A stretch of 53,522 nucleotides of DNA from Bacillota bacterium (GCA_023459275.1 JAEWVC010000058.1:1-53522), one strand, 5' to 3'. Shown: positions 25,094-34,109, counted from the stretch's first letter. Numbers and translations: made by a program. The notes: a model not told the origin generated them from the sequence alone.

Positions 25094-26725
25094 TCAGGAC
25101 AGCTTTTCGTTCAGAGCCTTGACGGCGTCCTCCATGAACTGCTCAAATTCGGAGATGGGCAGGTCTTCCACGGTCTTGACAAAGGTATCCCACTTCGCGT
25201 CAAACTCGGCGGGATCGGCCATGATGATCTGAGGCAGGTCGCGCCGCTGAATGGTTACGAACTGGGTGTAGATATCATCCACATCCGGGGCCACGGTGCG
25301 GTCGATCTGCCAGGCGGGATAGTAGGGCTCGTTGGCCGGAGCGACGTTGAAGAACTCTGCAAAGGTCTTCTTGCCGTATTGGGTCAGGAAGTCCTTGTCG
25401 TATTGGGGCATCTGGTCAAAGTACAGTTCCGGCTGCAGCCCCGAATCCCAGGAGTTGCCGTTGTCCATGATGCCCTGCTTCTTGGGCAGGTTTTCAGAAA
25501 GCTGGCGCAGGCGGTTGGTGTTCATGAGCACCGTGTCTTCCCAGGCGCTCTTCTGCTCGGGAGTGCGCAGGTAGCGGCCGTTCTCCACGTAGTAGTCCTC
25601 GCCTTCCACGCCCCAGGCGAACAAAGTCTGCCAGTCGTCATTGAGGAACTCTTCGAACATGGCAATGATGCGCTCGGGATTCTTGCAGTTGATGGAAATG
25701 CCGTAGCCGCGGTTGATGTTCAGCACGTTCTGGTCCAGGTACTGCTCCTTGATGGACTCGTCGTACACCAGGGGCAGGCCTACATAGGTGTCGTCATACT
25801 GTTCGGCATCCACCAGGGCATTGGTAGCGCTCTGGAAATCCCAGAACTGATCGAACATGCCCAGCACCGTGCCGGAGGAAACCTTGGCGATGTACTGGTC
25901 GTAGCTCTGCACGAAGGTATCCTGATTGATCAGCCCAAGCTGATAGACATCGTTTAGCTTCTTGTAGTAGGCCTTGGCGTAGGGCTTGTTGATGAACGCC
26001 TCGGTGCGGTAATCTTCATTCCACCATACGATCACGTCGCCGTCGTTGGGATGGCCCATCAGGTGCTGCACCGGGTTGCGCAGGCAGAAAGAACGCCAGT
26101 CGTCGCACAGGACTTCAAACCCGGAATAGGGTGTTCCGTTCTCGTCCACAGGATTGGCTTCCTTGAACCGCAAAAGCAGATCAAAATACTGGTCCAGCGT
26201 CTTGATCTCGGGGTATCCTGCCCATGCCATCACCTTTTTCTGGATCCAGAAGGCGGGGCCGTTGCAGTAGTTTTTGATCTCTCCGTTGTAGTACCGGCCG
26301 TAGTTGGGCAGCACATAGATGCCGCCGTCGGACCATTGCATGCGCTTGAAGTAAGGCTCATAGTGCGCCCACAGGTTGGGTGTCTTTTCCGGGGTGATGT
26401 AGTCGGTCAGGTCGATCAAGGCACCGGCGGAGATCAGGTCCTCCGCGCTGTTGGAGCCGCACATCAGGTCCGCGTAATCCTGCCCGGCGACCTTGATACC
26501 CAGCGTCTCATCCAGGTCGCCGGCAAGGAATTCGAACTCGAAGGAGATGCCGAGCTCGTCTTTGATTTTTTTGAGGATTTTGTTGTTGGAGTTGGGTTGG
26601 TCATACGGGTCACCAATGAACACGGTGAAGGTGATAGGGTCGGGTGAGGATGCGGAAGCAATGACGGGTACCAGGCTGATGGTCAGGGTCGCGATGAGCA
26701 GCAGTGCCAGCAGTTTGCGTGCCAT
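25094..26725 (-). CDS. Extracellular solute-binding protein of a sugar ABC transporter
   Basis: 543 aa, the larger LplA/YtcQ-like class that captures oligosaccharides for the two permeases that follow. The signal peptide MARKLLALLLIATLTISLVP ends near IASAS and has no lipobox cysteine, which is unusual for a Gram-positive binding protein. The mature part is rich in aromatic residues (WDVNEDY-type patches, WQTLFAWGVEGEDYY), as expected for sugar stacking. GGGAGG precedes the ATG. It is transcribed from the promoter at 26772-26800, divergent from the GH10 gene. The substrate may be a xylan- or mannan-derived oligosaccharide judging from neighbours. Confidence 0.93.
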   Translation of the reverse strand: MARKLLALLLIATLTISLVPVIASASSPDPITFTVFIGDPYDQPNSNNKILKKIKDELGISFEFEFLAGDLDETLGIKVAGQDYADLMCGSNSAEDLISAGALIDLTDYITPEKTPNLWAHYEPYFKRMQWSDGGIYVLPNYGRYYNGEIKNYCNGPAFWIQKKVMAWAGYPEIKTLDQYFDLLLRFKEANPVDENGTPYSGFEVLCDDWRSFCLRNPVQHLMGHPNDGDVIVWWNEDYRTEAFINKPYAKAYYKKLNDVYQLGLINQDTFVQSYDQYIAKVSSGTVLGMFDQFWDFQSATNALVDAEQYDDTYVGLPLVYDESIKEQYLDQNVLNINRGYGISINCKNPERIIAMFEEFLNDDWQTLFAWGVEGEDYYVENGRYLRTPEQKSAWEDTVLMNTNRLRQLSENLPKKQGIMDNGNSWDSGLQPELYFDQMPQYDKDFLTQYGKKTFAEFFNVAPANEPYYPAWQIDRTVAPDVDDIYTQFVTIQRRDLPQIIMADPAEFDAKWDTFVKTVEDLPISEFEQFMEDAVKALNEKLS

Positions 26726-26771
26726 ACCGTAGCCTCCCTATGCAATTTTGACGTTTCCGTCTTTTAAATAC

Positions 26772-26800
26772 AGTATATGGGAACAGTGCCATGGTGTCAA
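26772..26800 (-). promoter_or_regulatory. Promoter of the 23-27 kb ABC transporter operon
   Basis: On the minus strand TTGACA (26800-26795), 17-base spacer, TATACT (26777-26772). Near consensus, 46 bases before the ATG. Confidence 0.8.
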
Positions 26801-26905
26801 TAGATTTTGTTCTTTTTTTCATTCGTATCGCCGGCTTTTTATATGATATCTTGAAAATAATAAAAAATATTCCTTTTATTTTTTGGAATCATACTGCAAT
26901 ATGTG

Positions 26906-26933
26906 TTGAAATTTCTCTATATTGTCGTATAAT
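26906..26933 (+). promoter_or_regulatory. Promoter of the GH10 xylanase gene
   Basis: TTGAAA (26906-26911), 16-base spacer, TATAAT (26928-26933). It leaves a leader of about 115 bases before the ATG, long enough for regulation. Confidence 0.65.
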
Positions 26934-27057
26934 ATGCATTATATATGTCAAATATGCAATTTGTATTAAATAAATATTTTGGTCGAAATAAAACTTGGAA
27001 AAATGCAAAGTTATTGGAAAATAAGATAAAGGGCATCCGCCCGGCAAGGAGAAGAGC

Positions 27058-28281
27058 ATGGAGGAACACCCCTGTCAGCACCGTACCGCGCGTTTCGAAT
27101 TGCAGGTAAAAGGGCGAGACGGCAGTCCGCTTCGCGGTATGGAGATCACGGTCCGCCAGACCAGCCACGCATTTTTGTTTGGCTGCGGCGTTTTTGACGC
27201 CGTGGAATTGTGCGGTCCGTGCGTAGGGCCGCGCAAGGATTTTTTGATGGAACGGATGGAAAGCTGGCTGAAGCTGTTCAACTACGGCACGCTGCCTTTC
27301 TATTGGGGCCGCTTTGAACCGGAGGAGGGCCGGACCATGACACTGCCCACCCTTCGGGCGGCCAAATGGCTGTCGGCCCGCAATGTGAAGCTGAAGGGCC
27401 ATCCGCTTTGCTGGCATACCGTATGTGCGCCTTGGCTCCTGTCCTATCCGGACGGGGAGATTCTGCGCCGGCAGATCAACCGAATCCGCAGGGAAGTCAG
27501 CGATTTCAAGGGACTTATCAATCTATGGGACGTGATCAACGAGGCTGTGATCATGCCGGAGTTCAGCAAATATGATAATGCCGTGACCCGCATCAGCAAA
27601 GAGCTTGGCAGGGTGGGGCTGGCAGAGGAGGTTTTTTCGGCTGCGCGGGAAGAAAATCCCGGCGCACTGCTGCTGATTAATGATTTTGATACCTCCGTCC
27701 GGTATGAACGGCTCATCGCAAATTGCCTGGAGAAAGGTGTTCCCATCGACGCTATCGGCATCCAATCCCACCAGCACCAGGGATACTGGGGGCTTCAAAA
27801 ACTCGAAAAGGTACTTGCGCGCTTTGCAAGGTTCGGCCTGCCAATCCACTTTACGGAAAACACGCTGATTTCGGGGAATTTGATGCCTTCCAACATCCTG
27901 GACCTGAACGATTACCAGGTGGAGGCCTGGCCCACCACACCCGCGGGCGAGGAGCGCCAGGCACGGGAAATGCAGGAGATGTACGAGGTGCTGTTCGCCC
28001 ATCCGCTGGTGGCGGCCATCACCGCGTGGGATTTTGTGGACGGCAAATGGCTGAAAGCGCCCTCGGGCCTTCTGCGGGCGGACAATTCCAAAAAACCCGC
28101 GTATTACGCGCTGCAGGAGCTGATCCATAAGCGGTGGCATACCGAGGAAAGAATGATTACCGATGAAAGAGGCCGCGCCGCCTTTACCGGCTATCTTGGA
28201 AAATACGAATACACCTGCGGCGGCCGGAAGGGCACGTTTGAATTGGAAAAAGCGTCCGGTATATGCGCCATCCTGTTATAA
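27058..28281 (+). CDS. GH10 endo-beta-1,4-xylanase-like enzyme
   Basis: 407 aa. A short N-terminal segment (RQTSHAFLFGCG) typical of this GH10 branch leads into the TIM barrel. The acid/base is Glu162 in NLWDVINEAV, HPLCWHT is the conserved His strand, GIQSHQHQGYW follows, and the nucleophile is Glu267 in HFTEN. AITAWDFVDGKW is the final strand. It cleaves xylan or xylo-oligosaccharides. There is no signal peptide, so it is intracellular and works on imported oligomers. The nucleophile context (HFTENT) differs from the usual TELD, so specificity may be shifted. AAGGAG precedes the ATG. A hairpin at 28476-28508 ends it. Confidence 0.9.
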   Translation: MEEHPCQHRTARFELQVKGRDGSPLRGMEITVRQTSHAFLFGCGVFDAVELCGPCVGPRKDFLMERMESWLKLFNYGTLPFYWGRFEPEEGRTMTLPTLRAAKWLSARNVKLKGHPLCWHTVCAPWLLSYPDGEILRRQINRIRREVSDFKGLINLWDVINEAVIMPEFSKYDNAVTRISKELGRVGLAEEVFSAAREENPGALLLINDFDTSVRYERLIANCLEKGVPIDAIGIQSHQHQGYWGLQKLEKVLARFARFGLPIHFTENTLISGNLMPSNILDLNDYQVEAWPTTPAGEERQAREMQEMYEVLFAHPLVAAITAWDFVDGKWLKAPSGLLRADNSKKPAYYALQELIHKRWHTEERMITDERGRAAFTGYLGKYEYTCGGRKGTFELEKASGICAILL

Positions 28282-28422
28282 AGACAGGGTGTCTCAAGGC
28301 GCCGCAAAAGCATGCAAACCGCACGGGCCTTGAATGATTTTTCCGTATGAAACCGCCCCGTTCAGGCCATCATATGGGCGAGGTGAAAGCAATGCGTTAT
28401 CCAATCGGGTTGCGACACCTTG

Positions 28423-28482
28423 TCAGTCCTCTGGAATTCAACCCAGGAGTGTTCAGTCCAGGGGATTCAACCGAGGGGCGGG
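28423..28482. repeat. Two imperfect 30-base tandem copies
   Basis: Each copy begins TCAGTCC and contains ATTCAACC at the same offset (13-14 bases in) followed by AGG or GAGG. The second copy runs into the terminator stem. Confidence 0.65.
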
Positions 28483-28508
28483 TGTAAACCCGCCCTTCGT
28501 TATTTTTA
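28476..28508 (+). terminator. Terminator after the GH10 gene
   Basis: GGGCGGGT (28476-28483) pairs with ACCCGCCC (28488-28495), loop GTAA, tail TTCGTTATTTTT. Confidence 0.75.
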
Positions 28509-28631
28509 GCTTCGTGCCAACAGGTTCAGATGCGCACATCCTCCGGCAGGGAAACGTACCTCGCTTGAAGAAAGAGAAAGAAAAACGTCTGCAAAAGAAA
28601 AAGCTTCGCAGGGGAGGAGGGCGGAAGCCGG

Positions 28632-31600
28632 ATGGATGCCCTTACCGTATTCAGCCCAATCACCGCGCAGTGGTTTTCAAGCCAGGTGGGCGTGCCCACC
28701 CCGGTGCAGGAGGCGGCCTGGCCGCCCATCGCCAGGGGAGAGCACACGTTGGTGTCCGCACCTACCGGCACGGGCAAAACCCTGTCGGCTTTCCTGGTTT
28801 TTGTGGACAGGCTGCTGAGCGAAGCATTCGCGGGAACGCTCAGGCAGGAATTGCAACTGATCTACGTCTCTCCCCTGAAATCCCTGGCCGGGGATATCCG
28901 GGAAAACCTGCGCCGGCCTCTTGACGGGATCTGTGACCTGGCAAAGCAACAGGGGAGTTTTTCCGGGCAGATGCCGGTGGATATCGCGCTGCGCACTGGG
29001 GATACGCCTCAAAGCGAGCGCCGCGGGATGCTCCGCCATCCGCCCCACATCCTGATCACCACGCCGGAATCCCTCTTTCTGATGCTTACGGCCAAATCCA
29101 GCCAGGCCGTTTTGCGCACCGCAAAATACATCATCATTGACGAGCTCCACGCGCTGATGGATACAAAGCGGGGCGCGCATTTGCTGCTGTCCATAGCCCG
29201 GCTGGACAGGCTGTGCAAAGCGCCGCTTAAGCGCATCGGCCTCTCGGCCACCGTGGCGCCCCTTCAAAAGGCAGCGGACTATCTTTCCCCCGATCCGGTG
29301 GCCATCGCCGCGCCGCATATGCGCAAGGAAATCAGCCTGACGGTTACAAGCCCCACGGCAAAGAGCCAGGAGATCAAGAAGAACGCGGCCTGGCAGGAGA
29401 TCGCCAAGGCTGTGTACGCGCTGTGCGAAAGTTCCCGTAGCGTCATTGCCTTCGTGGAGGGCCGGGCTTATGCCGAGCGGCTGGCTTTCTACGTCAACCA
29501 GCTTGGCGGGGAGGGCTTTGCCAGGACCCACCACGGCAGTCTGTCCATGGAACAGCGGCTTTCGGCGGAAAAAGACCTGCGGGAGGGGAAGCTGCGGCTC
29601 CTGTGCGCCACCTCCTCCATGGAGCTGGGCATCGATGTGGGGCAGATCGACCAGGTGATGCAGGTGGGATGCCCCCGCACCGTCTCCAGCGCCATGCAGC
29701 GGCTGGGCCGGGCGGGGCACAACCCCAACCGGGTAAGCGTGATGCATATCTTCCCCCGCTCCCCGGAGGAGGCGCTGTACAGCGCCTTGACCGCCCAGAC
29801 CGTCCGGCTTGGCGGTGTGGAGCTCGCCCGCCCGCCCAGGCTCTGCCTGGATGTGCTGGCCCAGCACCTGGTTTCCATGGCCGCCTTCGAAGGATACGGC
29901 CTGCAGGATGTGATGGACATCCTGCCCAGGGCCTATCCCTTCCGGGAGATAACGCTTGCGGATGTCCGGGAGGTACTGTGCATGCTCAGCGGCGACGAGG
30001 AGCACGACCGCGACATTCCCGTTCGGCCCCGGGTGCTGTACGACCGCATCCATGACAGGGTGGATCCCGACCCCTACAGCCGCATGCTGGCAGTGTCGGC
30101 GGGGGGCACTATCCCGGACCGTGGGCTTTTCGCCGCCCGGACGGAAAGCGGTGTGAAGCTGGGAGACCTGGATGAGGAGTTCGTGTTCGAAGCCCGGGTG
30201 GGCGACAGGTTCCTGCTGGGCTCCTTCGCCTGGCAGATCAGGGACATCAAAAAAGATACGGTGGTGGTGGCTCCCGCGGCCACGGCCGGGGCGCAGCCGC
30301 CCTTCTGGAAGGGGGATATGAAGGGGCGCAGGCTGGAAACCGGCCTTGCCTTCGGGCGTATCCTGCGCGGCCTGCAACTTTCCAATGAGGCGGGGCCGCT
30401 CCTCCCGGCGCTGATGGACCTTGGGCTTGACCATGCCACGGCGCAAAGCGTGGACGAGTATTTGAAGCGCCAAACCGCGGCAACCGGCGCGCTGCCCGAT
30501 GACAAGACCCTCCTCGCGGAGCATTACCGGGATGAGACGGGAATCCATCAAATCATGGTCCATTCCGTGTTTGGCCGCATGGTGAACGAGCCGCTGGCCA
30601 TCCTTTGCGCGGCGGCGGCCCGGCGGGCGCTTAACATGAACGTAAGCTTTGTGGCGGACGATGACGGCTTCCTCCTCTTTCCTTACGAGGACTGCGCCAT
30701 GCCGGAAGGGCTACTGTACGCGGTGGCGCCGGAATCCGCCGGCGCGGTGCTCCGGGCGGCGCTGCCCGGGACGCCGCTGTACAATATGGCTTTCCGCTAC
30801 AACGCCGCCAGGGCGCTGATGATGGGCATGAAAAGCGCCGGGCGGCAGCCGCTGTGGGTGCAGCGTATGCGCGGCGCCCAGCTTATGGACGCGCTGGTCA
30901 AAAAGGAGGACCATCCCCTGGTGCGGGAGACAAAGCGTGAATGCCTGGAGGACTACTGGGATGTGGACGGGGTCCAGCAGATTATCGCCGGCATCCGGGC
31001 GGGCACCATCCGGGTGGCGGAAATGCACACCGATACGCCCTCCCCCATGTCCCTCACCCTTAGGCGGCAGACGGAAGCTGCCATGATGTACGACTACGCG
31101 CCCACGACGCCGGCCGTCCACTTGGCCGTAAGCGAGGCGCTTGAGCGTGCGGAAGCCATTTCGCCCCATGCTTCGCAGCTTGAAACCGCATCCCATAAGG
31201 CCCGCAGGCCGGAAAACCCTGCGCAGCTCCACGCGCAGCTTTTGATGGAGGGCGACAGGACGGCGGACGAGTTGGACGCCCCCTTCGAATGGCTGGAAGA
31301 ATTGGAAAGCGCGGGTCAGGCGCTGTACATTGAGCCCGGGCTGTGGATCGCCGCGGAGCATGCCCAGGCTTACGAGGCTGCGCTGCAAACCAGCGACGCC
31401 GTGGCGCTTACGCGCATCGTGCGCAGGCTCCTGCGCTATGGAGGTGCGCAAAGCGCAAACCAGGTAAACCAACGCTATGGTCTGGCTGCGGGAGCCGCAG
31501 AGGCGATTTTGTCGTCTCTTGCGGCAAACGGAGAGGCGGTGCTGTTTGAAGGCCTGTACTACCACGGCCAGCTTTTTGACAGGGCGGTCCGGGAAACGGT

Positions 31601-32768
31601 AAAAATGCGCCGCCTGGAAATCAAAACGCTTCCCGCAAGGCGGTACGCCGCGCTGCTGGCAGCGCGGGCTGAAGTAAACGCACCCGCTGCGGAGCAGCTG
31701 GATGCTGCCTTGAGCGCCCTGTCCGGCCAAGCTTTTCCCCCCGCTTTCTTTGAAAGCCTGCTCCTGCCGCTTCGGGTGAAGGGGTACCGGCCGGAGATGC
31801 TGGATGCGCTGCTGGCCAAAGGGAAAATGTTCTGGCGCATGGCGGAGGGGCCGGCTGTCAGCTTCCATCCTTTTGAGGATACGGACTGGGAGGCCGATTT
31901 GGCCGCCTGCGGGGAAGGGCTCTCCGGAAATGAAAAAAAAGTGTTCGATCTTTTGAAAAGCCGGGGTGCCAGCTTTCTTGCGGGGCTTTCCCCCGCCCTT
32001 CCGGACGGCTCCGCCTATGATACGCTGCTTAACCTGCTGGAAAAAGGGACCGTTCGGGCCGACAGCTTCGTGCCCGTCCGGCAATGGATCGCAAAGGGCC
32101 AAACGGAGGCCGCCTCCCCAAGGCAGCGGGCGAGAACCCGGGTGATGGCCGCAACCTGCGGCCGGTGGGAGCTTGCAAGGCCCCTTCGTGAGCTTCCCCT
32201 GGAGCAGCAGCTGGAGCGCGCCTTTGATCAAAGGCTGCTGCTCTGCCGGGAAACGGCGCCGGAAGATGTTATTTGGGCTGACGCGCTGCGGCTTTTGCGG
32301 ATGTGGGAATACACCGGGCGCGTACGCCGGGGGTATTTTGTGGAAGGGTTGTCCGGCATGCAGTACATCCGTGACAAAGATTTCATTGGCGTGACCCAGG
32401 CGCTTGCACAGGAGGAAAGCGGCCTTAGCTGGCTCCCTTCTCCGGACCCAAGCCAGGCTTGGGGCAGGTATTTGCCCCATATACCGGACAGGTCTTTCCT
32501 GCTGGTGCCCGGCACCCTGGTTGCTTTGCGGGATGGCGCTCCTGCGGCGGTGATGGAGCGGCAGGGAAAAACGCTGCGGGTGTTTGCGCCGGAAGTTTTG
32601 GCAGAAGCGATGCAGGCTTTTGCCAAGGGATATGCGGCCCGGCGCCTCTATCCGGCGCTGAACAGGATCACCGTGAAAGAATACCCTGCCGGAGTGGAAG
32701 ACGCCTTCTTAAACGCCGGATTCAAACGGGAGATGCGGGACTTCGTACTGTACCGAAGCTATCAGTAA
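28632..32768 (+). CDS. lhr: Lhr-family superfamily 2 DNA helicase
   Basis: 1378 aa, the size of full-length bacterial Lhr (large helicase-related) proteins, 3'-5' DNA helicases linked to DNA repair and stress. Motif I APTGTGKT (43-50), motif II DELH (170-173), motif III LSATVAPL, motif V/VI ATSSMELGIDVGQID and QRLGRAGHNPN. The C-terminal 800 residues contain the winged-helix and Lhr-specific core and a long C-terminal extension. GGGAGGAGGG lies about 14 bases before the ATG. Downstream plus-strand genes include two DNA-metabolism proteins under a LexA box, so a repair context is plausible. Confidence 0.93.
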   Translation: MDALTVFSPITAQWFSSQVGVPTPVQEAAWPPIARGEHTLVSAPTGTGKTLSAFLVFVDRLLSEAFAGTLRQELQLIYVSPLKSLAGDIRENLRRPLDGICDLAKQQGSFSGQMPVDIALRTGDTPQSERRGMLRHPPHILITTPESLFLMLTAKSSQAVLRTAKYIIIDELHALMDTKRGAHLLLSIARLDRLCKAPLKRIGLSATVAPLQKAADYLSPDPVAIAAPHMRKEISLTVTSPTAKSQEIKKNAAWQEIAKAVYALCESSRSVIAFVEGRAYAERLAFYVNQLGGEGFARTHHGSLSMEQRLSAEKDLREGKLRLLCATSSMELGIDVGQIDQVMQVGCPRTVSSAMQRLGRAGHNPNRVSVMHIFPRSPEEALYSALTAQTVRLGGVELARPPRLCLDVLAQHLVSMAAFEGYGLQDVMDILPRAYPFREITLADVREVLCMLSGDEEHDRDIPVRPRVLYDRIHDRVDPDPYSRMLAVSAGGTIPDRGLFAARTESGVKLGDLDEEFVFEARVGDRFLLGSFAWQIRDIKKDTVVVAPAATAGAQPPFWKGDMKGRRLETGLAFGRILRGLQLSNEAGPLLPALMDLGLDHATAQSVDEYLKRQTAATGALPDDKTLLAEHYRDETGIHQIMVHSVFGRMVNEPLAILCAAAARRALNMNVSFVADDDGFLLFPYEDCAMPEGLLYAVAPESAGAVLRAALPGTPLYNMAFRYNAARALMMGMKSAGRQPLWVQRMRGAQLMDALVKKEDHPLVRETKRECLEDYWDVDGVQQIIAGIRAGTIRVAEMHTDTPSPMSLTLRRQTEAAMMYDYAPTTPAVHLAVSEALERAEAISPHASQLETASHKARRPENPAQLHAQLLMEGDRTADELDAPFEWLEELESAGQALYIEPGLWIAAEHAQAYEAALQTSDAVALTRIVRRLLRYGGAQSANQVNQRYGLAAGAAEAILSSLAANGEAVLFEGLYYHGQLFDRAVRETVKMRRLEIKTLPARRYAALLAARAEVNAPAAEQLDAALSALSGQAFPPAFFESLLLPLRVKGYRPEMLDALLAKGKMFWRMAEGPAVSFHPFEDTDWEADLAACGEGLSGNEKKVFDLLKSRGASFLAGLSPALPDGSAYDTLLNLLEKGTVRADSFVPVRQWIAKGQTEAASPRQRARTRVMAATCGRWELARPLRELPLEQQLERAFDQRLLLCRETAPEDVIWADALRLLRMWEYTGRVRRGYFVEGLSGMQYIRDKDFIGVTQALAQEESGLSWLPSPDPSQAWGRYLPHIPDRSFLLVPGTLVALRDGAPAAVMERQGKTLRVFAPEVLAEAMQAFAKGYAARRLYPALNRITVKEYPAGVEDAFLNAGFKREMRDFVLYRSYQ

Positions 32769-32827
32769 ATGCATGCATGAAACGCTCTCCGGCGCGGAAA
32801 GCTTTCCAACAAAGGAGAGATTGCGTT

Positions 32828-33136
32828 ATGCGTCAGCCATCCGTTGCCCCCGCGGGAGGAAACGAGCCCTACGGACAAGGGCCCGGCTTTCAACATACCG
32901 GATCGGGGCCGGCCTTCGGGCCCGGCAACATGGGTCAGGGAAGCGACCTGCCCGTGGGCCTTGGCATGCGGCTCAAGGAGGAACCGCTGGCCATGGAGCG
33001 GTTCAACGCCATGGCGGAGGATGAGAAATTGAACATTCTCAAGTATGTGGAAAGCGGCACGGACGGCGAGGACGCAAAGCGGAGGATCGAGCATGCCATC
33101 AAAAGCCTGCGGGAAGGGATGCCGCTGAACAATTGA
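32828..33136 (+). CDS. Small protein with Gly/Pro-rich start and YdeI/OmdA-like helical end
   Basis: 102 aa. Residues 1-45 are Gly/Pro/Gln-rich and probably disordered (GPGFQHTGSGPAFGPGNMG). Residues 46-102 are helical. The end (MERFNAMAEDEKLNILKYV, then RRIEHAIKSLREG) follows the pattern of the C-terminal helices of YdeI/OmdA-type proteins; this resemblance is an inference. AAAGGAGAG precedes the ATG at 32828. It lies 59 bases after the helicase and 30 bases before the tocopherol-cyclase-like gene, so all three may be one operon. Confidence 0.78.
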   Translation: MRQPSVAPAGGNEPYGQGPGFQHTGSGPAFGPGNMGQGSDLPVGLGMRLKEEPLAMERFNAMAEDEKLNILKYVESGTDGEDAKRRIEHAIKSLREGMPLNN

Positions 33137-33166
33137 ACCCGTGTGCGGTTCCGGAGGATTTTTCCT

Positions 33167-34030
33167 TTGCACGGTTATTTTGAGGGCTGGTATTTCAGGC
33201 AGCAGGCGGAGCAGGGCACGGTGGCGCTGATCCCTTCCCTGCATACGGACGAACAGGGCCGCCGCTCCGCCATGGTCCAGGTGGTGACCGAAAAAGCCGC
33301 GTTCTGCGCCCCTATGCCATGGGATTCGTTCCGTTCGGACAAGGGGCCGCTGCATATCGCCTTGGGCGGCTGCACCTTCGGCGCGGAGGGCATATCCCTT
33401 GACCTCCATGCGGATGGCCTGTGTGCAAAGGGCCGTCTGGCTTTCGGGCCGCTGTCACCTGTGCGGTATGACATCATGGGCCCGTTCCGGTTTGTTCCCA
33501 GCATGGAATGCCGCCACAGCATTTTCAGCATGGCACATGAGGTAACGGGGAATTTGCGGATCAATGGACAGGAGTACCTGTTTGAAAGTGCGCCCGGGTA
33601 TATCGAAGGGGATAGGGGCCGCTCCTTCCCCCGGCGGTATATGTGGACGCAGGCCACCTGGCGCGGGCAAGGCCTTTGTTCCCTGGTGCTCTCCGTTGCC
33701 GATATTCCTTTTGCGATGGCTCACTTTACGGGCGTGATCGGCGCGGTGCTGCTTGACGGGCGGGAAATCAGGCTGGCCACTTATCTGGGCGCAAGGGCGG
33801 TGCGCGAAAGGAACGGGGAAATCACAGTCAGGCAGGGGAAATATGTATTCTCCGCGAAACGCCTTGACGGCGGGGATGTGACGCTGCATGCCCCCGTCCT
33901 GGGGAGCATGTCGCGCAGGATCAGGGAGGCCCCCTCCTGCCGGGTCCGGTACCGCCTTTTCCGCGGCGGGGAAACGCTGCTGGACAGGACGCAGGACAAC
34001 GCAGGCTTTGAATGGGAATATGGAAAATAG
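33167..34030 (+). CDS. Tocopherol cyclase-like protein
   Basis: 287 aa. The opening HGYFEGWYFRQQ, the block APGYIEGDRGRSFP and RYMWTQATW are hallmark strands of the tocopherol-cyclase family of beta-barrel proteins. The bacterial homologues have no known reaction; tocopherol synthesis is not expected in Clostridia. The start is a TTG at 33167, eight bases after GGAGG; the GTG at 33143 lies before that site. The family start (HGxFEGWYF) agrees. A strong terminator follows at 34040-34074. No signal or membrane span. Confidence 0.85.
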   Translation: MHGYFEGWYFRQQAEQGTVALIPSLHTDEQGRRSAMVQVVTEKAAFCAPMPWDSFRSDKGPLHIALGGCTFGAEGISLDLHADGLCAKGRLAFGPLSPVRYDIMGPFRFVPSMECRHSIFSMAHEVTGNLRINGQEYLFESAPGYIEGDRGRSFPRRYMWTQATWRGQGLCSLVLSVADIPFAMAHFTGVIGAVLLDGREIRLATYLGARAVRERNGEITVRQGKYVFSAKRLDGGDVTLHAPVLGSMSRRIREAPSCRVRYRLFRGGETLLDRTQDNAGFEWEYGK

Positions 34031-34039
34031 TTCATGCAG

Positions 34040-34074
34040 CCGGACGGGGCAGATCTACCCCGTCCGGTTTTTTG
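34040..34074 (+). terminator. Terminator after the tocopherol-cyclase-like gene
   Basis: CCGGACGGGG (34040-34049) pairs with CCCCGTCCGG (34058-34067), followed by TTTTTTG. Confidence 0.92.
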
Positions 34075-34109
34075 ATTTTCGTTTTTCAGGCGGCCTGCAA
34101 AATAGGTGC

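Larger units (their letters stand above)
26726..27057. other. AT-rich divergent promoter region
   Basis: 332 bases between the binding-protein gene and the GH10 gene. It is strikingly AT-rich from about 26810 to 27000, compared with the GC-rich genes on both sides. It holds a strong promoter in each direction, listed separately. No open reading frame of note and no clear operator palindrome were seen. Confidence 0.8.
28282..28631. other. Intergenic region with tandem repeat and terminator
   Basis: 350 bases with no convincing gene. It contains two imperfect 30-base tandem copies (28423-28452 and 28453-28482) and a terminator hairpin (28476-28508). The last 60 bases are purine-rich and lead to the helicase ribosome site GGGAGGAGGG. 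Confidence 0.7.

Noticed and set aside
28423..28482. CRISPR array
   Set aside because: Only two adjoining imperfect copies with no spacers and no cas genes.
28334..28924. Plus-strand frame between GH10 and the helicase
   Set aside because: It crosses a terminator and overlaps the helicase start in another frame; no family resemblance or ribosome site.
28677..30563. Minus-strand frame of 628 codons opposite the helicase
   Set aside because: Helicase motifs on the plus strand are decisive; the antisense frame has no known motif.
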